A stretch of DNA of 64,000 bases, taken from NCBI RefSeq assembly GCF_001686985.1, contig NZ_CP015318.1, positions 3,284,001 to 3,348,000 of the forward strand, read 5' to 3'. The notes below the pieces were generated by a model, which did no database searches, was not told the DNA's origin, and saw nothing but the letters and a program-made list of their open reading frames with translations. Positions 22,898 through 31,203 of this stretch are shown here, piece after piece. The first letter of the stretch is position 1. Each line of letters opens with the position of its first letter. The position numbers were made by a program, and so were the translations under genes. Origin of the DNA: Mesorhizobium amorphae CCNWGS0123. GTDB lineage: Bacteria; Pseudomonadota; Alphaproteobacteria; Rhizobiales; Rhizobiaceae.

Positions 22898-24697
22898 ATG
22901 AGCGATTCCCGTGCCCGCGATATCCTGTCGCGCCAGGCCGAACTCGAGAGCGAACGCGCCGAATACGAGCCCGTCTGGGAGGCCGTCTCGGAATTCTGCG
23001 ATCCCGACGCGCCCGATGTCTGGAGCGGCCGGTGGCAGTCCGGCCGAGGCTCGCAGGCCGAGCGGCAGGAGCGGCGCGGCGCCCGCGTCTACGCCAACAC
23101 CATCAACTCGGCCGCCAACCGCCTGGCCGCGGGGCTCGAAAGCCTGATCATCCCGCAGTCGGAGAAATGGCACGGGCTGACCACCGCCGAGATGAACGAC
23201 GAGGAGACCGACGAGGAAAAGGAATGGGCGGAAGCCTTGCGCGATTTCCTGTTTGCGCTGCGCTACTCCGCCAATTCGAATTTCGTGCCGGCAACGCAGG
23301 CCTGCCTGCGCAACGTCGTGCGCTACGGCCCGGCCTATCTCTATGCCGAGGAAGGCTTTGGCGGCACGCTGATCCGCTATGCCTCCATCCCCGTGGTCGA
23401 GGGTTATCTCGCGCGCAACCGCTGGGGCCAGGTCGACACGTTTCACCGCCGCTACGAGCGCACGGCAAGGCAGGCTGCGCAGCTGCTCGGCTACGAGAAA
23501 CTGCCGGCGCGCATCAAGATGCTGGTCGACGACCCCGCCAAATGCGACGAGAAGATCTCGCTGATCCAGTGCATAAAACCGCGCGACGAGCGCCGCATGT
23601 ACCGCAGCGGCGGCGCCTACCAGTATCTCGATCAGGCCTTCGCCTCCTGGCACGTCATCGAGGACGAGGAGGAGATCGTCAGGGAGAGCGGTTTTCGCAC
23701 CTTCCCGGTCTCGACGTTCAACTGGCGCCGCTACGAGGGCGACGCCTACGGCATCTCGCCGGCCATCGAGGCGCTGACCACCGTGCGCGAGGAGAACGCC
23801 GTGCGCCGCTCGGGGCTTCGTGCGCTGCAGCAGGTCACCGATCCTGCGACCGCCTCGAAAGCCCGGCTCGACTATGTGCCGGTGCTCAATCCCGGCGAGA
23901 ACTATCCCGGCCTGATCGACGACAATGGCCGGCCGCTGATCGCGCCGATCTCGACCGGCCAGAACCCGACCTATGCCTTCAACTATGCGGCGAGCCGGGC
24001 CGAGGAAATCCGCGACATGATGTTCGTCAATTTGTTCCAGACGCTGGTGCAGAACCCGCAGATGAGCGCGACCGAAGCGCTGATCCGCCAGGAGGAAAAG
24101 GGCGCGCTGCTCGGCCCCTCCGGCTCGATCATCCAGGCCGGCTTCGCCACCAATCTCGACCGCGAGCTCGGCATTCTCGAGGACAAGGGCCTCTATGACG
24201 AGGACAGCCGCTTCCTGCCGCCGGCAAGTCTTGCCGGCAAGGCGGTGCGGCCGACCTTCACCGGCCCGCTCGACGTGCTGAGGCGCTCGGCCGAGGCGCG
24301 CGATACCATCCAGGTGGTGACCACGGCCATGCAGATGGCGCAGTTCGATCCCGGCATCATGGACAATATCGACGCCGACGAGGCGCTGAAGATCGTGCAG
24401 AGCGCCGGCCGCAGCCCGCAGCGCATCTTTCGCCGCAGGCAGGAAGTGGCCGGCATGCGCGATGCGCGTGCCAAGGCACAGCAGGCACAGGCCGGCATGG
24501 CGGCGATCGCCACCGCCGGCAAGGTGGCCAAGGACGCCGTGCCTGCCGCGGTGCAGGCGCGCGACAGCGGCCTGCTCGACAGCTTGCAAGGCATGCTGAT
24601 GGGCGGGCAGGGGGCGCCGGTCGACGCAACGGGCGGTCAGGTTATGGCGGCGGCTGGTGCTGGCACTGGTGGTCCTGACGTGGCAGGCAGCGCATGA
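22898..24697 (+). CDS. Portal (head-tail connector) protein
   Basis: 599 residues, starting MSDSRARDILSRQAELESER. It has the podovirus head-to-tail-connecting pattern: NRLAAGLESLIIPQSEKWHG at about 75-94, CLRNVVRYGPAYLYAEE near 135, and a C-terminal Gln/Ala-rich helical tail. T7 gp8-type portals form the dodecameric DNA channel of the capsid vertex. The upstream extension of the frame to 22760 overlaps the methyltransferase and is unlikely to be coding. Four-base overlap with the next gene. Confidence 0.88.
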   Translation: MSDSRARDILSRQAELESERAEYEPVWEAVSEFCDPDAPDVWSGRWQSGRGSQAERQERRGARVYANTINSAANRLAAGLESLIIPQSEKWHGLTTAEMNDEETDEEKEWAEALRDFLFALRYSANSNFVPATQACLRNVVRYGPAYLYAEEGFGGTLIRYASIPVVEGYLARNRWGQVDTFHRRYERTARQAAQLLGYEKLPARIKMLVDDPAKCDEKISLIQCIKPRDERRMYRSGGAYQYLDQAFASWHVIEDEEEIVRESGFRTFPVSTFNWRRYEGDAYGISPAIEALTTVREENAVRRSGLRALQQVTDPATASKARLDYVPVLNPGENYPGLIDDNGRPLIAPISTGQNPTYAFNYAASRAEEIRDMMFVNLFQTLVQNPQMSATEALIRQEEKGALLGPSGSIIQAGFATNLDRELGILEDKGLYDEDSRFLPPASLAGKAVRPTFTGPLDVLRRSAEARDTIQVVTTAMQMAQFDPGIMDNIDADEALKIVQSAGRSPQRIFRRRQEVAGMRDARAKAQQAQAGMAAIATAGKVAKDAVPAAVQARDSGLLDSLQGMLMGGQGAPVDATGGQVMAAAGAGTGGPDVAGSA

Positions 24698-25017
24698 GCC
24701 GCAAGCGCTTCGCCCATTCCACGCAGACCGGCGGCCCGGCCAGGGCGCGCGACGCGCTGGCCAAGGCCTATCTCAGGGTCTTCTCCGGCGAGGACGGCGA
24801 AATGGTGCTGGCCGACCTCGCCGCAGTGACCGGCTACTACCGCCGCCCGTCCTACGGCGAGTGGATGGCACGGACCAAAACGCCAAACGGCTTCGAGCTG
24901 CACAGCGCGCTGAGCAACGCGCGGGCCGAGGTGGTGCAGCACATTATGAGGTTCCTGACGCTGGACGAAGCGCAACTCGTGGCGCTGGAGAAGGCGGCGA
25001 GGATGGAGGAGAGGTAG
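24694..25017 (+). CDS. Bbp19-like phage protein
   Basis: 107 residues: YLRVFSGEDGEMVLADLAAV at about 26-45, then GYYRRPSYGEWM and NARAEVVQHIMRFL. This matches the short Bbp19-type proteins that follow portal genes in podoviruses; role in the virion unknown. ATGA overlap with the portal gene. The phage gene order breaks immediately downstream with a toxin-immunity fragment. Confidence 0.75.
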   Translation: MSRKRFAHSTQTGGPARARDALAKAYLRVFSGEDGEMVLADLAAVTGYYRRPSYGEWMARTKTPNGFELHSALSNARAEVVQHIMRFLTLDEAQLVALEKAARMEER

Positions 25018-25184
25018 GCGCTGAAGCTGCGTCCTTCGCCCAGTTTACGGGGAGAGGACGTGGGTCCACCCTCCGCAATTGCAACGGAACGCCATCCGCT
25101 GGGCGCTTCTCGGGCTTGACCGGCTTGACCCGAGGATCCAAGGCCGCGACCGTCGCCAAAGATTGCAACGCATCAGAATTCTGA

Positions 25185-25475
25185 ATCGCTGCAACGCTCG
25201 AAGGTCACGGAGAGGTTGTTGTCCACCATGCTGCGGAGCGACAGTTATGGACCAGATATCCAAGCTTCGTTGCTGAAGACGACGAGCACTCTCTTCAGAA
25301 TCTTCGCGGCATACCAAAAGGACTAGATAACCTTTTGCACAAGGTCATTTTCCGGTTCGAATGGGATCAATTTTACGGGTCGCATCCTCAGCCAACTCGT
25401 CAGCAAGTACTGGACTACGTGAGTTACATCGACAAAAAATACGGGCATCTGTTCAATCCTCCAAAAGGTGAATGA
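25185..25475 (+). pseudogene. Orphan polymorphic-toxin C-terminal tip
   Basis: An open frame of 96 codons without a start codon, bounded upstream by TGA 25182-25184. It reads GEVVVHHAAERQLWTRYPSF, then SLQNLRGIPKGLDNLLHKVI, and ends YIDKKYGHLFNPPKGE. The HH dyad followed by a helical NLRGIP segment and the GHLFNPP end are characteristic of HNH/HHH-type nuclease tips of polymorphic toxins. The stop overlaps the immunity gene start (ATGA). It lacks any N-terminal delivery domain, so it is a displaced cassette. Confidence 0.65.
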
Positions 25476-25903
25476 TGGAATATTTTAAAATACGGCCAAA
25501 CGTGGCTGGGGGGCTCGGCAAAAACACCGTTCTCGAACGGAGCGTCCATCCTCCGATCGTAACGAAGCTCCACTACGAGGTTGAGGGCTGGTTTGGTGAT
25601 GTGATCGTTGCGACATTCCCCTGTTTCCTCGTCACTGAAGAAACCCAACACGCACTGCAGAAGATGGGCTTTTCAGGTGCGACGTTCGACGATGCCGAGG
25701 TGACTACCTCGGAAGAGTGTCAAGAGGATCAACCCGGCCTGGAGCTGCCACCTTTCGTCTGGTTGAAAGTAAATGGAAAGGCTGGCCGCGACGATTTCGG
25801 GATCGCAGTGCCCTTCCGCCTCGTCATCTCGGAACGCATTCTCGATTTGTTAGAACCGTTGGGCATTCCGTTTGCGGTGGTCGAACCTTACGACGGCGAC
25901 TAG
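25472..25903 (+). CDS. Immunity-type protein paired with orphan toxin tip
   Basis: 143 residues. The segments SVHPPIVTKLHYEVEGWFGD, TFPCFLVTEE and LELPPFVWLKVNGKAG recur almost unchanged in the protein at 38875-39312, about half of positions being identical by eye. No enzyme motif is present. Its start overlaps the toxin-tip stop, the usual toxin-immunity coupling. I infer that it neutralises the tip encoded at 25185; the family itself is not one I can name. Confidence 0.65.
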   Translation: MMEYFKIRPNVAGGLGKNTVLERSVHPPIVTKLHYEVEGWFGDVIVATFPCFLVTEETQHALQKMGFSGATFDDAEVTTSEECQEDQPGLELPPFVWLKVNGKAGRDDFGIAVPFRLVISERILDLLEPLGIPFAVVEPYDGD

Positions 25904-26179
25904 CAATTGGATTGGAGGATAGCCGCATAAGCCGCGCCGCTTTAACAGTGCCTGCACAATTTGAGCATGGGACGGCAAGCGAACTTCAGCTTCGCGATAG
26001 CGCGTGACCTCACCGATCTATTTGCTCGGTTGGCGGACTGAAAATGAGCGACCAAAATAGATGTTTGCGCCGCAAGGTCATCGCCTTGCGCATGGACTTG
26101 GCTTTTGAGCGATGTCTTGGCGGCAATGGCGTGTGCGGCATTCTCAAAGCTCGGTGACGGTCGAGGAGAGCGCCCTACG

Positions 26180-26228
26180 GCGCCCCCCTCTGTCCTGCCG
26201 GACATCTCCCCACGAGGGGGGAGATTGG
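26180..26228. repeat. Half copy of palindromic element, family A
   Basis: CGCCCCCCTCTGTCCTGCCG followed by GACATCTCCCC and GAGGGGGGAGATTGG, as at 12361-12410. The rest of the 340-bp gap 25904-26246 contains no convincing gene. Confidence 0.65.
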
Positions 26229-26246
26229 CAGCTTCGAGGTGCCGCC

Positions 26247-26564
26247 TCAATAATCGCCGTTGTAATAGCGGTCGTCGCAGGGTGCGGTGTAGATGCGGCC
26301 GTAGCGGTCCTGGTAGCGGCAGAGCTGTTCGCCGCGCCGCTGCGGCGTGGTGGCGCTGCCGACGACCGCACCCAGCAGGGCGCCGCCGGCGGCGCCGATC
26401 ACCGTGCTCTTGGTGTTGCCGCCGATGGCCTGGCCGACGAGAGCACCGCCGGCACCGCCGAGCAGCGCGCCCGTGGTGGCTCTCTGCTGCCCCTCGGTCT
26501 GCGTCTCGCAGCCTGCAAGTGCTGCAGTCATGAGCACGGCCAAAATGGCTTTCTTGATGATCAT
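26247..26564 (-). CDS. Glycine-zipper lipoprotein
   Basis: 105 residues from ATG 26564 with GGAGACCTTAAG upstream. Lipoprotein signal IIKKAILAVLMTAALAGC (lipobox LAGC), then a glycine-zipper segment ALLGGAGGALVGQAIGG and a second AAGGALLGAVVG, and a Cys/Tyr-rich tail ending DDRYYNGDY. Resembles 17-kDa-antigen/OmpA-like small outer-membrane lipoproteins. Cargo on the strand opposite to the phage genes. Confidence 0.8.
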   Translation of the reverse strand: MIIKKAILAVLMTAALAGCETQTEGQQRATTGALLGGAGGALVGQAIGGNTKSTVIGAAGGALLGAVVGSATTPQRRGEQLCRYQDRYGRIYTAPCDDRYYNGDY

Positions 26565-26766
26565 CTTAAGGTCTCCTTTGAAGACGTGGAATTGGCGTGT
26601 TGGATCAATGCCTTGCCAAGTGCTGTCGCATTGCGGCGGAACGGCGGCACCGTTGCTCACGAAATGAGACATGGTTTCTCGGCTCTTGAAGATCATGGTC
26701 GCCAAACCGGAAAGAGCTGGACGAACAGGGCGATAGCACCTTGGCTTGAATCAGGTTGCGAACCCA

Positions 26767-27168
26767 CTACGCCGCTTCGGTCCGCATCGCCTTTTTTGCG
26801 GCCGCGGTCAGGAATCCGGAGCGGCTGTAGCCGTGGCGTTCCGCGTACTGATCGATCTGGTGAAGGACGTCCTCCGGAATGGTGACGTTGACGCGCACCA
26901 CCTTCGTCGCATCGGTCTTCAAGGCGACCAGTATGGCGACGCCCGTCAGGTTGTCCTTGTCGGCCATCACCTCTTCGAGGGAAGACGGTTCGGGAATGGC
27001 TTCACCATCCTCGACAAGGCCCTCGACGTGGAAGGCCAGTGCCTCCTCCGCCATGCCGCGTGCGTCGTCCAGGCTGGTGCCGGCCGTGACCACGCCCGGA
27101 AAGTCCGGAAAGGATACGCCGAAGTCGCTGTCCGCTTCCTTGTGGATCAGTCCGATATAGTGACGCAT
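26767..27168 (-). CDS. hicB: HicB-family antitoxin
   Basis: 133 residues: an N-terminal degraded RNase-H-like fold (SDFGVSFPDFPGVVTAGTSL then ARGMAEEALAFHVEGL) and a C-terminal ribbon-helix-helix (VRVNVTIPEDVLHQIDQYAE). HicB binds HicA and represses the operon. It follows hicA with a 4-bp gap on the same strand. Normal length. Confidence 0.92.
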   Translation of the reverse strand: MRHYIGLIHKEADSDFGVSFPDFPGVVTAGTSLDDARGMAEEALAFHVEGLVEDGEAIPEPSSLEEVMADKDNLTGVAILVALKTDATKVVRVNVTIPEDVLHQIDQYAERHGYSRSGFLTAAAKKAMRTEAA

Positions 27169-27172
27169 TTCT

Positions 27173-27361
27173 CTACCTCAGCTTCAGACCGGATTGCTTT
27201 TCTATGCTCTTCAACGTGCCGATCGGGATGTCGCGCCTGGGATGCGGAACCGTCACCCGGCCGGGTTTCGACGCGTGCTTGAACTGAGCGTGACTGCCCT
27301 TCCGAGCCACCTCGAACCAGCCATCAGCCAACAGTCTGTCGATGACATCGGCGCTCTTCAT
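27173..27361 (-). CDS. hicA: HicA-family mRNA interferase toxin
   Basis: 62 residues, MKSADVIDRLLADGWFEVAR, with the dsRNA-binding-like fold and the catalytic His in GSHAQFKHASKPGRVTVPHP. HicA cleaves mRNA; HicB neutralises it. ATG 27361 was chosen because it gives the usual family length and lies directly downstream of a palindromic operator. The pair is inserted between phage genes and may stabilise the prophage. Confidence 0.92.
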   Translation of the reverse strand: MKSADVIDRLLADGWFEVARKGSHAQFKHASKPGRVTVPHPRRDIPIGTLKSIEKQSGLKLR

Positions 27362-27364
27362 GTT

Positions 27365-27378
27365 GTGTATTGATACAC
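27365..27378. promoter_or_regulatory. Palindromic operator at hicA
   Basis: GTGTAT-TG-ATACAC is a perfect 14-bp palindrome 4 bp upstream of the hicA start, extended to TTGTGTAT...ATACACA-AA. Position and symmetry fit a binding site for the HicB ribbon-helix-helix dimer. Confidence 0.55.
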
Positions 27379-27469
27379 ACAATTCAAGAGCGCGTCCATA
27401 GACATGCCGACAGTCTTCCTGCCCGGAAAAATCCGCCCAAGAAATTCCGCCCAAGAATGGAGAAATGCC

Positions 27470-28039
27470 ATGACCCGAGGTCTTCCCCGCACACTTGTCC
27501 GCGCAGCCGCCCGCGAGGCTGGTCTCGCCCCGCCCAGGCTCGGCCTGAAAGCCGTGACCACGGGGCAGGGCGGATCGTACCGCACCGTCTTCACCTTCGC
27601 CGGCATGCAGGTGCCGGTCACCGATGCGCTCGCCTATGCTGCCCAAAAGATCTTCGACTTTTCCGACGGCAAGGTGCGCATCAAGGGCGGCACGGCGCGG
27701 CTGCAGTTCGCGGTGCTGACCGCCCGCGCGTCGACCATCAACGACAATGCGGCGCTGACCTGGTCGCTGGGCTCAGCGGCCGCGTCGAGCGCGACGCTGG
27801 CCGGCACCATGGTCAATGTGCTGGCTTCGACCGGCCGCACGCTGGACGGGGCGGGTGCTGCCTTGTCCACGGCTTCGACCGCCGACATCGCCGCTGCAGC
27901 GACGCTCGACGGCACGGCGACGCCGGTCGACCTCTATCTCAACCTCGCCTTCGCCACCGGCACCGACATCGACGCGGATGGTACGCTTGCGGTGAGCGGC
28001 ACGATCACGCTGCTGTGGGAGAACTGGGGGGATATTTAG
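27470..28039 (+). CDS. Phage virion-associated protein, unknown function
   Basis: 189 residues from ATG 27470 (GGAG upstream). The N-terminus is basic (MTRGLPRTLVRAAAREAGLA); the rest is a beta-rich Ala/Thr/Ser sequence with VTDALAYAAQKIFDFSDGKV and ending SGTITLLWENWGDI. I recognise the type from podovirus structural clusters just before the scaffold gene but cannot name a role. Confidence 0.6.
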   Translation: MTRGLPRTLVRAAAREAGLAPPRLGLKAVTTGQGGSYRTVFTFAGMQVPVTDALAYAAQKIFDFSDGKVRIKGGTARLQFAVLTARASTINDNAALTWSLGSAAASSATLAGTMVNVLASTGRTLDGAGAALSTASTADIAAAATLDGTATPVDLYLNLAFATGTDIDADGTLAVSGTITLLWENWGDI

Positions 28040-28225
28040 GCTCCCCCTTCTCCCCCTGTGGGAGAAGGTGGTCGCGCGAAGCGCGGTCGGATGAGGGGTG
28101 CTCCAGCTCGGCGAACCCTCATCCGAATCGGCGACACGATCGCCGACGTCTCACTCCGTCCAACACCCCTCATCCGTCTCGGCGCTGACGCGCCGATCCA
28201 CCTTCTCCCACAGGGGGAGAAGGAG
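28040..28225. repeat. Intergenic palindromic element, family B
   Basis: CTTCTCCCCCTGTGGGAGAA near the left end pairs with TTCTCCCACAGGGGGAGAAG near 28202-28221; inner hairpins include GCGCGAAGCGCG. It fills the gap between two phage structural genes. Confidence 0.75.
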
Positions 28226-28242
28226 AAGAAAGGAAACATCAC

Positions 28243-29088
28243 ATGACAGATCTGGCAGACGCCGGGTCCGCCCCGCCTGCGGCCAAAAGTTGGTTTGACG
28301 GTCTTTCCGAAGGCAACCGCAAGCTTGCTGAAACCAAGGGCTGGACCAAGCCTGAAAGCCTCGATCGGGTTTTCACATCCTATGCGGAGCTGGAGCGGCA
28401 GCAGGGCGAAAGCCTGCGCGTTCCGGCCGCGGACGCCCCAAGGGAAGACTGGGAGAAATTTCACTTCCGGCTGCCCGAAGCGATGCGTCCGCTCACCTCG
28501 TCCGAGAAGGTCGAATACAGGCGCCCGGAAGGATTGCCCGAAAACTTCGCCTATTCGGACGAGCTCGCCAGTGCCTCCAAGGCCTGGGCGGTCGAAGCCG
28601 GTGCCACGCCGAAGATCGCGCAGGCCTATCACGACAGGTTCGTCGGCTACATGGCCGAGCAGGCCGCGTGCCAGGAGATCGCGCTTGCCCGCTCGGTCGA
28701 GGCCACGCATGACGAACTGGTCAGGGACTGGGGGCCGACCGACAGCGATGGTTTCCGCCAGAAACTCGAGGTCGCCAACCGGGCGATGAAGAAGCTCGGC
28801 CTGGTCGACGCCTACAAGGCGAAGGGCATCCTTCTGCCAGACGGGGCGTTGACCGATCCGCAGATCGCCAGGGCCTTCCAGGCCATCGGCGAAGCGATGT
28901 TTACCGAAGACACGATCGACGGCGGCGCGGCCTTGCGGGGAGGCAATCCCTTCAGGCGCAACGCCGTCGGCGACCGCAACGTTTCGGCGATTTCAGCCCT
29001 CGTCAAAAGCGACCCAGTCCGCGCCCGGCGGCTGGCACGCGAGGCCGGCGAGAACCCGGACCTGTGGATGCCGAACAACCCTCTCTAG
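28243..29088 (+). CDS. Probable scaffolding protein
   Basis: 281 residues, mostly helical and charged, with KSWFDGLSEGNRKLAETKGW near the N-terminus and NPFRRNAVGDRNVSAISALV near the C-terminus. Located directly before the capsid gene, as scaffold genes are in T7-like phages, and of similar length. The N-terminal segment around W32-T33-K34 resembles scaffold-like proteins annotated in alphaproteobacterial phages. Transient assembly role inferred. Confidence 0.7.
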   Translation: MTDLADAGSAPPAAKSWFDGLSEGNRKLAETKGWTKPESLDRVFTSYAELERQQGESLRVPAADAPREDWEKFHFRLPEAMRPLTSSEKVEYRRPEGLPENFAYSDELASASKAWAVEAGATPKIAQAYHDRFVGYMAEQAACQEIALARSVEATHDELVRDWGPTDSDGFRQKLEVANRAMKKLGLVDAYKAKGILLPDGALTDPQIARAFQAIGEAMFTEDTIDGGAALRGGNPFRRNAVGDRNVSAISALVKSDPVRARRLAREAGENPDLWMPNNPL

Positions 29089-29272
29089 TCCGCTTGGAAA
29101 CTCTACTCCGGCGGCCATCTGGCGGCGTTTTCTGCGCTTCCGGTGCTCACGGACCTCAAAGTCCGCTGCGCTCCGGTTCTCGAAACCACCACCACCTGGC
29201 TCGTCGGAGCGAGTTTCGAAGCGGCCTTTGAAGATCAGCCGCCAATCAACCAACCCTGAAGGAAGAGAAAAA

Positions 29273-30262
29273 ATGGCAGACGCCTATACCCGTATCGCCG
29301 ACGCGATCGTTCCGTCCGTCTATGCGCAATACTCGTTCGAGGAGCACGTCCAGTCGCTCGAGATCTACCAGGCCGGGATCCTGTTTTCCGACCCGTCGAT
29401 CGCCTCGAAACTGTCGATGGGCGGCCGTTCCGTCGACATGCCCGGCTGGAAGGACCTCGGCAACGATCCGTCCGAACCGGTCAATGACGATCCGGCCGAT
29501 TCCATCGAGATGAAGAAGATCGGCTCGCGCCGCGAGGTCGCCGCCCGCAATGTCCGCGCCCAGGCGTGGGGCGTTCCGGACCTGACCTCGATCCTGGCCG
29601 GCGACGATCCGCAGAAGCTGATCGTCAAGCGCCAGACCGAATACTGGCAGCGCGCCAACAAGCTGACCTTGCTCGGCATCCTGAAGGGCGTCGTCGCCGA
29701 CAACATCGCCAACGACGCCGGCGACCTGGTGCGCGTCACGGGCGCTTCCATCGTCGATACCGACATCATCGAGGCCGCCTATCTGATGGGCGACCGTGCC
29801 GACAAGTTCAAGACGATCTGGATGCATTCCAAGCAGATGAAGGCGCTGAAGCTCGCCGACCTCATCGACTATGTGCCGTCGTCCGAACAGGGCGGGCCGC
29901 TCATCCCCTACTATATGGGGCTGCGCTGCGTGGTCGACGACGACATCCCGGTCGCGGCCGGCGTCTACACCGCCTTCATGTTCAAGGACAAGGCGATCCT
30001 GTGGAACGAGCTTCCGGTCAACACCGAGGGCGGACCGCTGGAGTTCGACCGCAAGCCGCGCCAGGGCCATGGCGGCGGCGTCACCGAAATGGTCGGCCGC
30101 CGGCACTTCGTGCCGCACGTGCCGGGCACTCGCTTCCTCGACGCCTCCTCGGCCGGCGAGTTCGCCACCGATGCCGAACTGGCGCTGGCGGCGAACTGGG
30201 ACCGCACCGCCTCGAGCGTCAAGAACATGACCTTCATCGCGCTGAAGACGACGGAAGCTTAA
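29273..30262 (+). CDS. Major capsid protein
   Basis: 329 residues. Recognisable parts are YAQYSFEEHVQSLEIYQAGI near the N-terminus, AARNVRAQAWGVPDLTSILA near 90-109, IIEAAYLMGDRADKFKTIWM and the C-terminal HFVPHVPGTRFLDASSAGEF. This is the HK97-fold coat protein type found in phages of this group. Good Shine-Dalgarno GGAAGAG before ATG 29273. Followed by a hairpin ladder and a strong terminator. Confidence 0.85.
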   Translation: MADAYTRIADAIVPSVYAQYSFEEHVQSLEIYQAGILFSDPSIASKLSMGGRSVDMPGWKDLGNDPSEPVNDDPADSIEMKKIGSRREVAARNVRAQAWGVPDLTSILAGDDPQKLIVKRQTEYWQRANKLTLLGILKGVVADNIANDAGDLVRVTGASIVDTDIIEAAYLMGDRADKFKTIWMHSKQMKALKLADLIDYVPSSEQGGPLIPYYMGLRCVVDDDIPVAAGVYTAFMFKDKAILWNELPVNTEGGPLEFDRKPRQGHGGGVTEMVGRRHFVPHVPGTRFLDASSAGEFATDAELALAANWDRTASSVKNMTFIALKTTEA

Positions 30263-30267
30263 GCAGC

Positions 30268-30445
30268 GGAAGCGAAGCTCCCGTCTGCCAGCGGCGGGAG
30301 CGCAGCTCCCGTCCGCCAGCGACGAACCCAGCGGCGAGAGCTTGCTCTCGTCCGCCAGCAGCGGAAGCGCAAGCTTCCGTCCGCCAGCGATAAACCCAGC
30401 AGCGGGAGCGAAGCTCCCGTCTGCCGAGCGAGAGCTTTGCTCTCG
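30268..30445. repeat. Ladder of six short hairpins after the capsid gene
   Basis: Stems CGGGAGC/GCTCCCG (30295-30311, 30403-30419), CGAGAGC/GCTCTCG (30335-30350, 30429-30445) and CGGAAGC/GCTTCCG (30362-30379), plus a degenerate first one at 30268-30282. They have 2-4-nt loops and are separated by TCCGCCAGC spacers. The stems differ in sequence but keep pairing. Confidence 0.8.
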
Positions 30446-30486
30446 TCCGCCAGCAGCAAGCAGCGACAAGCTCCCGCCCCACAAGA

Positions 30487-30522
30487 AAAAGGCGGACCCG
30501 GGGGACAGTGGGTCCGCCTTTT
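30487..30522 (+). terminator. Strong terminator after capsid and hairpin ladder
   Basis: Perfect 13-bp stem AAAAGGCGGACCC / GGGTCCGCCTTTT with a 10-nt loop. A-rich on one side and T-rich on the other, so bidirectional in principle. Confidence 0.85.
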
Positions 30523-30757
30523 GCTTGCCGACGGGCTTCGGGGGGAAGTTGGGTGCCGGCAAACATTCCGATAGCTGGATCAGCACGCGTTGGAGGCTTA
30601 CTGGGCTTCGGAAAATGGAGTGTGAGCGCGTTTCGCGTTCCGCACAATTAGTCCGATAGGCCTTAGCTCGATAGGCCTAGGGTGATGTAGCGGCCTATGT
30701 TGCGGGCTTCACAGTCAACGGCACCAATCGGTTACACAAAGGAGCGAGCATATACCT

Positions 30758-30958
30758 GTGGTGGCAGAGGTAATCGTGGAGATGACTTACAAATCAGTTC
30801 AGGAACTGCTCAGAGAAGCAGGAATTGTCATGAGCAAGAAAGGTGAAGTCCACCGCATAAACTTCTTTGGTGGGCTGGAAGACACCGCGCACTACACGAC
30901 AAGCTTGGAGGAAGCCCTGGACAGGGGATTGAGGATGGCGAGGCCGCGACGTTCGTGA
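30758..30958 (+). CDS. Small hypothetical protein
   Basis: 66 residues from GTG 30758 (GGAG at 30741, spacing long) or 58 from ATG 30782. Contains MTYKSVQELLREAGIVMSKK, then INFFGGLEDTAHYTTSLEEA and a basic end. Composition is less GC-rich than the neighbours. No family recognised. Sits alone between the capsid terminator and the tail genes. Confidence 0.5.
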   Translation: MVAEVIVEMTYKSVQELLREAGIVMSKKGEVHRINFFGGLEDTAHYTTSLEEALDRGLRMARPRRS

Positions 30959-31122
30959 GTCGAGCTGTGCTGATCCGATAGGTCGATAGGGCACTACCGA
31001 TTCCGACCTAGGAATCCATCGCCATCCTTGGCGTAATCCTCTCGGGCACGTCTTCGCGCCCCCTTGGCCTGCCGGCAGCTTGCCGCCGGCTCGGCTTGCC
31101 CGCACGCGCCGCAAAAATTCCC

Positions 31123-31146
31123 AGCCGCTTCGCAGCGGCTTTTTTC
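31123..31146 (+). terminator. Intrinsic terminator before tail tubular A
   Basis: AGCCGCT-TCGC-AGCGGCT followed by T6. It lies about 60 bp upstream of the tail gene start, so tail genes probably have their own promoter or depend on read-through. Confidence 0.75.
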
Positions 31147-31203
31147 ATGCCCGGAGACACCATGACCCTTGCTCGACCCATCCCCCTGAGGGGGCGCTGA
31201 CCC

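Noticed and set aside
29246..30586. 446-residue minus-strand frame across the capsid gene
   Set aside because: Antisense shadow: low-complexity composition and no start signal, while the plus strand encodes a clear capsid protein.
30234..30660. Minus-strand frames over the hairpin ladder and CRISPR-like spacing
   Set aside because: Repeats are self-complementary hairpins with short variable spacers of no regular length; not a CRISPR array and no coding signal.
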